DNA of 64,000 nt. Origin: Yinghuangia soli. GTDB taxonomy: Bacteria; Actinomycetota; Actinomycetes; Streptomycetales; Streptomycetaceae. Within the stretch, counting starts at the first letter, position 1. Each line of letters begins with the position of its first letter. Positions 35,265 through 42,679 of the stretch are shown here, piece after piece. Both the position numbers and the translations under genes were made by a program. The notes under the pieces were generated by a model that saw only the letters and a list, made by a program, of their open reading frames with translations, did not search any database and had not been told where the DNA came from. The DNA lies in assembly GCF_021502675.1 (NCBI RefSeq), contig NZ_JAKFHA010000003.1, forward strand, positions 218,103 to 282,102, read 5' to 3'.

Positions 35265-35372
35265 GGTTGTTGCCGCCCCTCGTGCGGGATGCCGGTGGAT
35301 CGCACCCGGCGCGGCGGCCGGGGCCGTCGCCGGGCCCCGGGCGCTTCCCCGAGCACCACCAACCCTCGTCGC

Positions 35373-35397
35373 GCAGGGGCTCCCGGTTAACCCCTGC
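35373..35397. promoter_or_regulatory. Inverted repeat upstream of PKS 1, candidate LAL site
   Basis: GCAGGGG and CCCCTGC (7-bp arms) flank an 11-nt centre containing GGTTAA. It lies 109-133 nt upstream of the PKS 1 GTG, in the only sizeable gap of the PKS series. LAL regulators such as PimM bind G-rich/C-rich inverted repeats, so this is a reasonable operator candidate, but the match is by general form only. Confidence 0.35.
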
Positions 35398-35423
35398 CGA
35401 TCCCCTACTGCCCCCTGATCGGC
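35396..35423. promoter_or_regulatory. Second inverted repeat upstream of PKS 1
   Basis: GCCGATC and GATCGGC (7-bp arms) are separated by 14 nt, adjoining the previous repeat and 132-159 nt upstream of the PKS 1 start. It could be a regulator site or part of the promoter architecture. No clear -35/-10 pair was identified beside it. Confidence 0.25.
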
Positions 35424-35500
35424 GGGCGTTCGCCCAGGTGGGGACGGGTGCGGGGAGGGACGCGGGGAAGGCAGGGGGCGCGGCGTGGGAACGCCGAAGC

Positions 35501-35563
35501 GGGGGGGGGGGGGGGGGGGGGCGGCCGCGGGGGTAGGGCGGGGGGCGGGGGGGGGCCCCCCCC
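35501..35563. repeat. Poly-G tract and G9C8 run
   Basis: There are 21 consecutive G residues (35501-35521), then G-rich sequence ending in nine G followed by eight C (35547-35563). It lies between the PKS 1 start and the strong hairpin after the LAL gene. Like the block at 1-72, it sits beside a predicted terminator and may be a sequencing or assembly artefact; a real G-quadruplex-forming tract cannot be excluded. Confidence 0.6.
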
Positions 35564-35565
35564 AC

Positions 35566-35595
35566 GCGGCCGGGCCCCTTCGGGGACCCGGCCGC
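35566..35595 (-). terminator. Strong GC hairpin after the LAL regulator gene
   Basis: The arms GCGGCCGGGCCCC and GGGGACCCGGCCGC pair over 13 bp with a single bulged A and a 3-nt loop. It begins about 20 nt past the stop of the LAL gene, in the direction of transcription. There is no U-tract on the minus strand, as is common for actinobacterial terminators. It would separate LAL transcripts from the PKS series. Confidence 0.7.
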
Positions 35596-35613
35596 TTTCC
35601 CGCCCGCCTCCGC

Positions 35614-38472
35614 CTATCCGGCGATGTCCGCTTCGAGCCACGGCGGCAGGTCGAGGCGTCGGGCGACACCGAGCTTGCGGTAGGCGCGGGTGAGGTGCTG
35701 TTCGACCGTGCTCACGGTCACGAACAGCCGACGGGAGATCTCCCGGTTCGTGTAGCCCTTCGCGGCGAGCGCCGCGACCCGGCGTTCAGCGACGCTGAGG
35801 TCCGCCGCCTCGGACTCTTCTGCCGGGCGCGGCGGCTCGGGCTCGCGCGGGGTGCGGGCGCGCGGCACGGGTATCGGCGCGGGCAGTTCCGCGTCCGCTG
35901 GGTCGTTCCGGTCCGGGACGGCCGCGAGGCGGTCGGACACCAGCAGAGTATGGGCGGGCTGTTCCGCCTGGCAGGCCGCGGCGAGGTTGGCTGCGCGGTC
36001 GGCGGCCCTGCGGGCGCGGCCGAACTCGTCGAGGTCCCGGTAGGCCAGGCTCAGCGCGCCGTACGCCTGCGACAGCTCGAACAGGTCGCCGGCCGCCTGG
36101 AGTTCGCGTACCGCTTGCCACAGCAGCGGCGGGCGGCGGCGCAGTTCGACGGTCCCCGCCTGTACGGCCAGCGCGAGTCCGCGGGTGCGCGACGGCCCCG
36201 CGGGCAGGACGGCGAGCTGGTCGTCGAGCAGCGCCGCCGCGGCGTCCTCGTCACCGAGCGCCAGGTGGGCGCGGGCGGCCTCGACCCGCCAGGGCACGAG
36301 GCCGGGCAGGTCGACGCCCCACTCCGCCATGAGGCGTCCGCAGGTGGTGAAGTCGTGCAGGGCCGCTTCGAGGCGTCCGGTGGCCAGGTTGTAGCGGCCG
36401 CAGGCGTGCAGGTAGTGCAGTCCGGCCGGGGTGCGGAACATTAATCCGGGGACCGGGAGTTCGAGGTGGCGGGCGGCGGCTTCGCGGTCGCCGCGCGCGA
36501 CTGCGGACACGATGCGGGCGGCGAGCGGGACCCCGACGGCCACGCCCCAGCCCTCCGGCCGGACCCGGGCGAGTGCGGTGCGCCCGTACTCCTCGGCCGC
36601 GGGCAGGTCGCCCTGGCGTACCGCGATCTCGGCGAGGACGGCGGCGAACAGGCCGTGCGCGATGGGGCTGTGCCGGGCGGCCGCCTGGCCGACGAGGCCG
36701 GCGCACCATTCCTTGGCGACCGCGGTGCGGTCGGCGTACACGAGGGCGGTCAGGGCGGAGGTGAGCGATTCCAGGGTGCTGTCGTCGAGGATCGCCCCTT
36801 GCAGGATCCGGGCGGCGCGCGTCTCGGCCTCGTCGCCCTGGACGTCGCCGGACAGCACCGCGGTGAGCAGGTCCAGGCCTTCGATCCGGGTGATGGTGGC
36901 GGGCAGGGCGGCGAGCGGTCCGGCGTCCGGTTCCGGATCGGGTTCGGGGTACCAGTACTTGAGCCAGGTGCGTGCGGTGCGGGTCTCGGCCGCGAACTGC
37001 CAGTCGGCGTCCGGCCCGCACTGCCGGAGGCCGGCGTCGACGGCGGCCCTGGCCTCGTCGAGGCAGCCGTACCAGGCGAGGTAGCGCACGCACAGGAGCG
37101 CGTCGCGGCCGGTGAGCCGGTTCTCCCGGACCGCTTTGCGCACCCAGGGGACGTGCCGCCCGGCGCGGGCCGGGTCGACCAGCCATTCCAGACCGACGAG
37201 GCAGGCCTTCACCGAGACGCGCTCGCACTCGGTGGCCGCGATGCGTTCGGCGAGCTTGAGGTACTCGACGGCGGTGCCGAGGCCGCCTTCCCCGACGGAC
37301 GCCTCGGCGGCGGCGCGCAGGGTCCGCACCGCCCACGGGGTGTCGCTGCCGCCTGCGGCGGCCAGGTGCCGGGCGACGAGCGGGTCCGGGATGCCCTCGA
37401 TGTGCAGCAGGCGTGCGGCGGTGGCGTGCGCGGCCTCGCGTTCGGCGCGGGTCATGGTGTCGAGGACGGCGGCGCGGGCGCGCGGATCGTGGAACCGGCC
37501 GCTCGCCACCAGCCCCGCGTTGTGCAGGGCCTGCTCGGCCGCTGCCGCGGTGCCGGGCTCCAGGCCGACGAGTTCGGCGAGGTTCCCGGTCTCGCCGGTC
37601 TCGCCGAGGATCGCGAGGCCTTGCGCGACGCGAAGGGCGACGGGGTCGAGGCGGTAGAGGCAGCCGACGAGTGCGCGCCCGTAGGCGGCGTCGGCGCTGA
37701 GCGGCGCGGTGCGCCGGAACCGGTCGTCACGGGCGCCGAGGTCCTCGAGGAGGGCGTGCACCAAGAGCGGGCTTCCGCCGCTGAGTTGGTGGGCGTCGGC
37801 GGCCAGTCGGGCCCCGGCGGCGGCGCCGAGCCGGTCGGCGACCACGTCGGCGACGGCGGCGCGGGGCAGCAAGCCGAGCCGGATGCGCTCGTGGCCGGGT
37901 TCGCGGTCGAGTTCGGCGGCGAACGCCGGGTAGCCGGAGGCCGAGCAGGAGCCGTGCTCGCGCTCGGCCAGGACCACGAGGACGCGGGCGCGGCGGACCC
38001 GGCGGATGAGCTGCACCAGCAGGTCGAGAGAGAACGGGTCGGCGTGCTGCACGTCGTCGATGCACAGCGCGAGCGGTTCGGCGTCGGCCAACGCGGCAAT
38101 CGCGTCGGCCAGTTCGCGCAGGGTTCGGAGCATGGCGCTGTTGGGGGCCTCGCCGTCGGCGAACGATGCGGTGTACGCGGCGTCCTCGAGGAGCTTGGCG
38201 GCGCTCGCGCCGGGCCCTTCGCGGGTGTCCACGCCTTGCAGCAACTGCCGTGCCACGTCCAGGGGGAGGTCGCGTTCGAGCGGGCCGCACACGGCGTGCA
38301 GAACGCGCACGTTCCCGTCGTCGGCGACACGCTCGGAAAAGGCGTGCAGCAGAGCGCTCTTGCCGATCGCCACCGGCCCCGAGACGGTGACCACCCTTCC
38401 GGTGCCGCGTACGCTGCGCTCGAGCGCCGTTTCGAGCCTTGCCAGTACATCCGCGCGTCCAGCCAGGAACAC
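35614..38472 (-). CDS. LAL-family (LuxR-type) pathway activator
   Basis: This 952-residue regulator has an N-terminal STAND/AAA ATPase region with Walker A '[10 protein letters not shown]' near residue 32 and a Walker B-like '[12 protein letters not shown]', a long TPR-like middle, and a C-terminal LuxR helix-turn-helix ('[20 protein letters not shown]', then '[17 protein letters not shown]'). Size and layout match LAL activators of macrolide clusters such as PikD. GTG at 38472 follows GGGGGAGG. Codon 677 is TTA (36442-36444, within 'PGLMF'), so translation should need the rare Leu tRNA of bldA; it was the only in-frame TTA I noticed in the cluster. It is the first large gene downstream of a sigma70-like promoter and a 31-codon leader peptide on the same strand, and lies 349 nt before PKS 1. 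It is the likely activator of the PKS genes. Confidence 0.93.
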   Translation of the reverse strand: MFLAGRADVLARLETALERSVRGTGRVVTVSGPVAIGKSALLHAFSERVADDGNVRVLHAVCGPLERDLPLDVARQLLQGVDTREGPGASAAKLLEDAAYTASFADGEAPNSAMLRTLRELADAIAALADAEPLALCIDDVQHADPFSLDLLVQLIRRVRRARVLVVLAEREHGSCSASGYPAFAAELDREPGHERIRLGLLPRAAVADVVADRLGAAAGARLAADAHQLSGGSPLLVHALLEDLGARDDRFRRTAPLSADAAYGRALVGCLYRLDPVALRVAQGLAILGETGETGNLAELVGLEPGTAAAAEQALHNAGLVASGRFHDPRARAAVLDTMTRAEREAAHATAARLLHIEGIPDPLVARHLAAAGGSDTPWAVRTLRAAAEASVGEGGLGTAVEYLKLAERIAATECERVSVKACLVGLEWLVDPARAGRHVPWVRKAVRENRLTGRDALLCVRYLAWYGCLDEARAAVDAGLRQCGPDADWQFAAETRTARTWLKYWYPEPDPEPDAGPLAALPATITRIEGLDLLTAVLSGDVQGDEAETRAARILQGAILDDSTLESLTSALTALVYADRTAVAKEWCAGLVGQAAARHSPIAHGLFAAVLAEIAVRQGDLPAAEEYGRTALARVRPEGWGVAVGVPLAARIVSAVARGDREAAARHLELPVPGLMFRTPAGLHYLHACGRYNLATGRLEAALHDFTTCGRLMAEWGVDLPGLVPWRVEAARAHLALGDEDAAAALLDDQLAVLPAGPSRTRGLALAVQAGTVELRRRPPLLWQAVRELQAAGDLFELSQAYGALSLAYRDLDEFGRARRAADRAANLAAACQAEQPAHTLLVSDRLAAVPDRNDPADAELPAPIPVPRARTPREPEPPRPAEESEAADLSVAERRVAALAAKGYTNREISRRLFVTVSTVEQHLTRAYRKLGVARRLDLPPWLEADIAG

Positions 38473-38676
38473 GGCTGCCTCCCCCGAGAAGTGGCACGGC
38501 GTGCGCCGGGAGTCGGCGCGCGGTGCCGGACAACATGTGCATCGGTCTTCTTGGGTCCGGACATTCCTGAGCGCCTGGCCCGCCCACGACCCCCGACGGA
38601 TATTCCCGGGGTCGTTTCGGAATGCGGATCCGCGGATTTTCCGGGTCTTTTACTACCCGGCAATCCGACGGAAACG

Positions 38677-38695
38677 AAAAAGGGGCGGCCGCTCC
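38677..38695 (-). terminator. Candidate attenuator hairpin with U-tract after leader peptide
   Basis: On the minus strand a GC-rich near-palindrome (GGAGCGGCCGCCCC) is followed directly by TTTTT. It starts 14 nt after the leader-peptide stop codon and precedes the LAL gene by about 200 nt. A U-tract is unusual in such GC-rich DNA, and the position fits an attenuator. The stem is short with one mismatch, so its strength is uncertain. Confidence 0.4.
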
Positions 38696-38708
38696 GGTGA
38701 TGTCCCGG

Positions 38709-38804
38709 TCAGCGACACAGCCCGCTGGACTTGCGGGCGAGGTCCACGTCCAGCCGAGCCACCAGAGCAAGGCGCGGGGCGCCTCCGCCCGGGGTCTCCG
38801 ACAT
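38709..38804 (-). CDS. Leader peptide upstream of the LAL gene (sulfur-attenuator type)
   Basis: This is a 31-codon ORF starting ATG at 38804, with GGAG upstream, and ending 'VARLDVDLARKSSGLCR'. It matches the general pattern of actinobacterial putative leader peptides that precede sulfur-assimilation genes (LLVARLHVDLCRxxSAIC-like), except that the usual His is Asp and the first Cys is Ala, leaving one Cys near the end. It sits about 68 nt after a predicted transcription start and is followed by a GC hairpin with a U-tract. In known cases ribosome progress through Cys codons sets read-through into the downstream operon. Here the downstream gene on the same strand is the polyketide LAL activator, not a sulfur gene. 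It may be a working attenuator or a relic of a lost sulfur operon. Confidence 0.65.
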   Translation of the reverse strand: MSETPGGGAPRLALVARLDVDLARKSSGLCR

Positions 38805-38878
38805 GGCTCGCTCCGACGAAATCGGGGGTCCGGAAGCGGACCCGCTGCGTGTTTCACTCCACCCAAAGGATGTGCAGC

Positions 38879-38908
38879 AGTCTAAAAAGCCGCGGCTGCG
38901 CACGTCAA
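38879..38908 (-). promoter_or_regulatory. Sigma70-like promoter for leader peptide and LAL gene
   Basis: On the minus strand, -35 TTGACG (38903-38908) is followed after 18 nt by -10 TAGACT (38879-38884). The start would be near 38872, giving a roughly 68-nt leader before the leader-peptide ATG. The -35 and -10 boxes are close to the HrdB consensus. The divergent ABC-transporter gene begins at 39104. Confidence 0.55.
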
Positions 38909-39103
38909 ATGCCCTACCCGGGAAGGACATTCGAGGCGGTGCCGGACCCTGGGGCCGGTAGGGGTGGCTTAGGGGTGTCCCGGAAATTCCGCGCGCGGCT
39001 AGTTTTCGATCCGCCGGAAGACTCCGAGCGCCGGGCGATGCCGCGGCGCCGGGCGGCGCTCCGCCGCTCCGGCACACCCCTGCGAACGACTTGGACATGT
39101 GTG

Positions 39104-40777
39104 ATGCCCGCTTTCCGCGACCGCCCTGGCAGATCCCTCGGCGCGGCCCTGATGGCCGCCGCGTTCCTCACGGTGTCCTGTGCCGCCGACGACAAGGGCG
39201 GCAGTGCGGCAGGGTCGGGCCCGACGGGCGCGCCGACCCGGGGCGGGTCGGCCACGATCGCGGTCAATGCGGAGCCGTCGTGCTTCGACATCCACGTCAG
39301 CCCGCAGGACATCACCGCGTCCATCGAGCGGAACGTCTTCGACTCGCTGGTCTCCCAGGACGCGCAGGGCGGCTTCCACCCCTGGCTGGCCGCCTCGTGG
39401 GAGGTGGCACCGGACCTGACGAGCTACACCTTCAAGCTGCGCACGGACGTGACGTTCACCGACGGCGCGCCGTTCGACGCGGCGGCGGTGAAGGCGAACT
39501 TCGAGCACATCGCGGCCAAGACCACCAAGTCCCAGTACGCGGCGAGCCTTCTGGGCGGCGGCGCGTACGCGGGCACCGACGTGCTCGACCCGTCGACCGT
39601 GCGCGTGCGCTTCAACAAGCCGTTCGCGCCGTTCCTCCAGGCGGCGAGCACCGCCTACCTCGGCTTCTACTCGCCGCGCACGCTCACCGACAGCGCCGAC
39701 AAGCTGTGCGCCGGCGGTACCCACCTGGTGGGCACCGGGCCGTTCAAGGTCGCCGGCTACACCAAGGGCCAGAGCCTGGTCCTGGAGAACAACCCCGCCT
39801 ACCGGTGGGCGCCGGCCACGGCCAAGCACCAGGGCGCCGCCTACCTCGACAAGCTCACGTACCGGTTCCTGCAGGAAGACGCGGTCCGGGTGGGAGCGCT
39901 GACCTCCGGGCAGGTGGACGCCGCGGCCGCGATCCCGCCCGTGAACGCCAAGTCCGTGGAGGGATCTTCGGGCACCCGCATCCTGCGCCGCGACTTCGCC
40001 GGCGCGGTCTACAGCCTCTTCCTCAACACCACGCGCGCGCCGTTCGACGACGAGCGGGTGCGCAAGGCGGTGCAGCGCGGCATCGACGTCGGCAAGAACG
40101 TCGAGGCGGTGTACTTCGGCCAGTACAAGCGCGCATGGAGCCCGCTCGGCCCTGCGACGCCGGGATTCTCCGCGGCCTTGGACAACACGTGGCCGTACGA
40201 CCCGGCACTCGCCGGGAAGCTGCTGGACGAGGCCGGTTGGAGCGCCCGCGACGGCGACGGATTCCGCACCAAGGACGGCAAGCGGCTGACGGTGAGCTGG
40301 CCGGCCGCCCCGGGCCAGGTCCGCGAACAGCGCGACATCCTCGCCCAGGCGATCCAGGCCGACCTGAAGAAGATCGGCGTCGACGTCCAGCGCCCGGCCC
40401 TGGACCTGGGCAGTTTCACCACCAACGCCTACAAGGGCAACTACGACCTCCTCGACATGAGCTGGGCGCGCTTCGAACCCGACCTGCTGCGCCTGTACTT
40501 CAGCTCGACGAGCCTGCCGAGCTCGGGCGGGCAGAACGCGGCGTGGCTGAGCAACCCGGAGATCGACCAGTGGACGGCCGCGGGCGCGGCAACGCTCGAC
40601 AAGGCGACGCGCGCCGACGTGTACGGCAAGACCCAGGCCTGGGTCGTCGACCACGCGGCCGTCGTGCCGCTCTACTCGGCGACGACGCTGCTGGGGGTCG
40701 CCAAGCACCTGGCAGGCGTGGAGTTCGACCCGAACGCGTGGCCGCTGTTCTACGACGTGTGGACCACCCGCCCATGA
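39104..40777 (+). CDS. ABC transporter substrate-binding lipoprotein, dipeptide/oligopeptide type
   Basis: This is a 557-residue extracellular binding protein of the DppA/OppA/NikA family (SBP family 5). The N-terminus has basic residues, a hydrophobic stretch and 'FLTVSCAADDK', an acceptable lipobox with Cys near residue 26, so it should be a membrane-anchored lipoprotein. Family features include 'GGSATIAVNAEPSCFDIH', 'LAASWEVAPDLTSYTFKLR' and 'NNPAYRW'. The ATG at 39104 gives a compact signal peptide; an ATG about 22 codons upstream is possible, and neither has a strong ribosome site. It heads a four-gene operon and its stop overlaps the permease start (ATGA). The ligand is unknown: peptides, nickel or opine-like compounds are all possible. 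It is divergent from the LAL leader peptide, so it may not belong to the polyketide cluster. Confidence 0.88.
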   Translation: MPAFRDRPGRSLGAALMAAAFLTVSCAADDKGGSAAGSGPTGAPTRGGSATIAVNAEPSCFDIHVSPQDITASIERNVFDSLVSQDAQGGFHPWLAASWEVAPDLTSYTFKLRTDVTFTDGAPFDAAAVKANFEHIAAKTTKSQYAASLLGGGAYAGTDVLDPSTVRVRFNKPFAPFLQAASTAYLGFYSPRTLTDSADKLCAGGTHLVGTGPFKVAGYTKGQSLVLENNPAYRWAPATAKHQGAAYLDKLTYRFLQEDAVRVGALTSGQVDAAAAIPPVNAKSVEGSSGTRILRRDFAGAVYSLFLNTTRAPFDDERVRKAVQRGIDVGKNVEAVYFGQYKRAWSPLGPATPGFSAALDNTWPYDPALAGKLLDEAGWSARDGDGFRTKDGKRLTVSWPAAPGQVREQRDILAQAIQADLKKIGVDVQRPALDLGSFTTNAYKGNYDLLDMSWARFEPDLLRLYFSSTSLPSSGGQNAAWLSNPEIDQWTAAGAATLDKATRADVYGKTQAWVVDHAAVVPLYSATTLLGVAKHLAGVEFDPNAWPLFYDVWTTRP

Positions 40778-41826
40778 CGAGCGAGACGACCGCCGTTCCC
40801 CCGGCGGGGTCCACCGCCGCACCGGCCGCAGCTCCCGCTGCCGGTGCGGCGACCGCGGCCGGCGACCAGGCGGGGAGGATTGCCCGCCGGGGCGCGGCAC
40901 GACTGGCCCGTGCCGTGGCGGCGCGGGTCGCCGCGGTCGCCGTCGTGCTGTTCGGCGCGGCCACGGTCGCGTTCGCGGGCCTGCAGGCGCTGCCGGGCGA
41001 CCCCGTGGCGACGCTGCTCGGGCCGCAGACCACCGCGTCCCCCGCGGTGCGCGAGCAGATCCGCGACGAGTACGGCTTCGACAGGCCGGTGGTCGTGCAG
41101 TACGTGGACTATCTCGACGACCTCGTGCACCTGCGGCTGGGCGAGTCGTACCAGCTGCGCCGCCCGGTATGGGACCTCATCGCCGACCAGTTCGGCCCGA
41201 CCGCGCAGCTGGCGTTCGCCGCCCTGGGGCTCGCCCTGGTGCTCTCGGTGACTGCCGCAGTGCTGACCGCGGGTCGCCGCGGGGTGCTGCGTTCGGCGGC
41301 GCGGGCCTGGGAGTTGGCGGCGGTGTCCGTGCCGGGATTCTGGCTGGGCATCGCGCTGCTCACGGTGTTCTCGTTCCATCTGCGGTGGTTCCCGGTCGCC
41401 GGATCGGGCGGCGCCGGGACACTCGTGCTCCCGGCCGTCACGCTGGCCCTGCCGGTGTCCGCGGTACTGGCGCAGGTGCTGCGCGAAAGCATGGAGGCCG
41501 CGCTGGACGAGCCGTTCGCGCTGAGCGCGCGGGCCCGCGGGCTCAGCCGGACCGCCGTGCGCATACGGCATGTGCTGCGGCACGCCGCGCTGCCGCTGGC
41601 CACCTTGTCGGGCTGGCTGACCGGCACGCTGCTCGGCGGCACGGTGCTGGTGGAGAAGGTGTTCGCCAGGCCGGGAGTGGGCGCACTGACGTTGCAGGCC
41701 GTCGAGACCAAGGACATGCCGGTGGTGATGGGTGTCGTGCTGCTGGCGGCGCTGTGCTTCGCGGTGATCTCGCAGCTGGTCGATGTGCTCTACCGGGTGG
41801 CCGATCCGCGGCTGAGGAAGGGGTGA
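40774..41826 (+). CDS. ABC transporter permease, DppB type
   Basis: This 350-residue inner-membrane permease has an Ala-rich cytoplasmic N-terminal extension of about 45 residues, then a first TM helix ('AAVAVVLFGAATVAFAGLQ') and the DppB signature 'LPGDPV' in the external loop. The C-terminal half has further TM helices and the coupling-loop region 'ARARGLSRTAVRIRHVLRHA', the EAA-like motif that meets the ATPase. The end 'LVDVLYRVADPRLRKG' is typical of the subfamily ('YxxxDPRxR'). Its ATG overlaps the preceding stop by ATGA. It forms the translocation pore with the next gene product. Confidence 0.9.
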   Translation: MTSETTAVPPAGSTAAPAAAPAAGAATAAGDQAGRIARRGAARLARAVAARVAAVAVVLFGAATVAFAGLQALPGDPVATLLGPQTTASPAVREQIRDEYGFDRPVVVQYVDYLDDLVHLRLGESYQLRRPVWDLIADQFGPTAQLAFAALGLALVLSVTAAVLTAGRRGVLRSAARAWELAAVSVPGFWLGIALLTVFSFHLRWFPVAGSGGAGTLVLPAVTLALPVSAVLAQVLRESMEAALDEPFALSARARGLSRTAVRIRHVLRHAALPLATLSGWLTGTLLGGTVLVEKVFARPGVGALTLQAVETKDMPVVMGVVLLAALCFAVISQLVDVLYRVADPRLRKG

Positions 41827-41830
41827 CGGG

Positions 41831-42679
41831 ATGGCCGTGACGGCACTTCGCGTCCCGGGCCGGTCATGGCGCCTGCCGCGTCCGAGCACCGCCCTGGCCG
41901 CCGTCCTGCTTGTCCTGCTGCTGGCTTGCGTGCTGTTCCCCGGTGCTGTGGCGGGCGCGTCGCCGACCGAGACCGATCCGGTGAACGCGCTGCAGGGGCC
42001 GAGCGCAGCACACTGGTTCGGCACCGACCAGCTCGGCCGGGACACGTTCGCCCGCGTCGTGCACGGGGCGCGCCCGTCGCTGCTCATAGGTCTCGGCGCG
42101 ACCGCGATCGCCGTGGCGGCGGGCGCTGTCGTCGGGCTGGCGGCGGCGCTCGGCGGCCGCGTCGTGGACGCCGTCCTGATGCGGACCGCCGACGTGCTGA
42201 TGTCGCTGCCCGAGCTGCTGCTCGCGTTGTTCATCGTGACGGTGGCGGGCCAGGGGACGGTGAACGTGATGGTCGCCGTCGCGATCGCCGCCGTGCCGGC
42301 GTACGCCCGGCTGGTGCGCGCCGAGACCATGGTGGTGCGCGGCTCCGGCTACGTGGAGGCCGCCACGGTCCTCGGCCTGCCGCGCTTCACGGTGGTCCTG
42401 CGGCACGTGCTGCCGAATGCGGTCGGCCCGCTGCTGGTGCTCGGCACGGTCGGATTCGGCACCGCGCTCATCAATGCGTCCGGGCTGAGCTTCCTCGGGC
42501 TCGGCGCACAACCGCCTTCCCCCGAATGGGGGGCGATGCTCTCCGAGGGCCGCAACTTCCTCGACACGGCATGGTGGATCGCGGTGTTCCCGGGTGCCGC
42601 GTTGACCCTCGCCGTGGTCACCGTCAACATCCTGGGCAGCCGTGCCCGGCACCGACTCTCCGGAAGGACGGCGCGATGA
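41831..42679 (+). CDS. ABC transporter permease, DppC type
   Basis: This is a 282-residue permease starting 4 nt after the previous stop. One N-terminal TM helix is followed by the DppC marker 'HWFGTDQLGRDTFARVVHGAR' region, then TM helices and the EAA coupling loop 'EAATVLGLPRFTVVLRHVLPN'. 'GLSFLGLGAQPPSPEWGAML' is the conserved periplasmic segment of this subfamily. It pairs with the upstream DppB-type permease. The stop overlaps the start of the ATPase gene (ATGA at 42676-42679), consistent with one operon. Confidence 0.9.
   Translation: MAVTALRVPGRSWRLPRPSTALAAVLLVLLLACVLFPGAVAGASPTETDPVNALQGPSAAHWFGTDQLGRDTFARVVHGARPSLLIGLGATAIAVAAGAVVGLAAALGGRVVDAVLMRTADVLMSLPELLLALFIVTVAGQGTVNVMVAVAIAAVPAYARLVRAETMVVRGSGYVEAATVLGLPRFTVVLRHVLPNAVGPLLVLGTVGFGTALINASGLSFLGLGAQPPSPEWGAMLSEGRNFLDTAWWIAVFPGAALTLAVVTVNILGSRARHRLSGRTAR

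Noticed and set aside
25692-35669. PKS 1 reading frame open upstream to 35669
   Set aside because: The extra 135 codons are Pro/Arg-rich, cross the poly-G tract and overlap the LAL gene end. The GTG at 35264 has a ribosome site and lies directly before the KS domain.
39038-39103. Upstream ATG for the dipeptide-binding lipoprotein
   Set aside because: It would add an Arg-rich stretch before the signal peptide and has no better ribosome site than the ATG at 39104.
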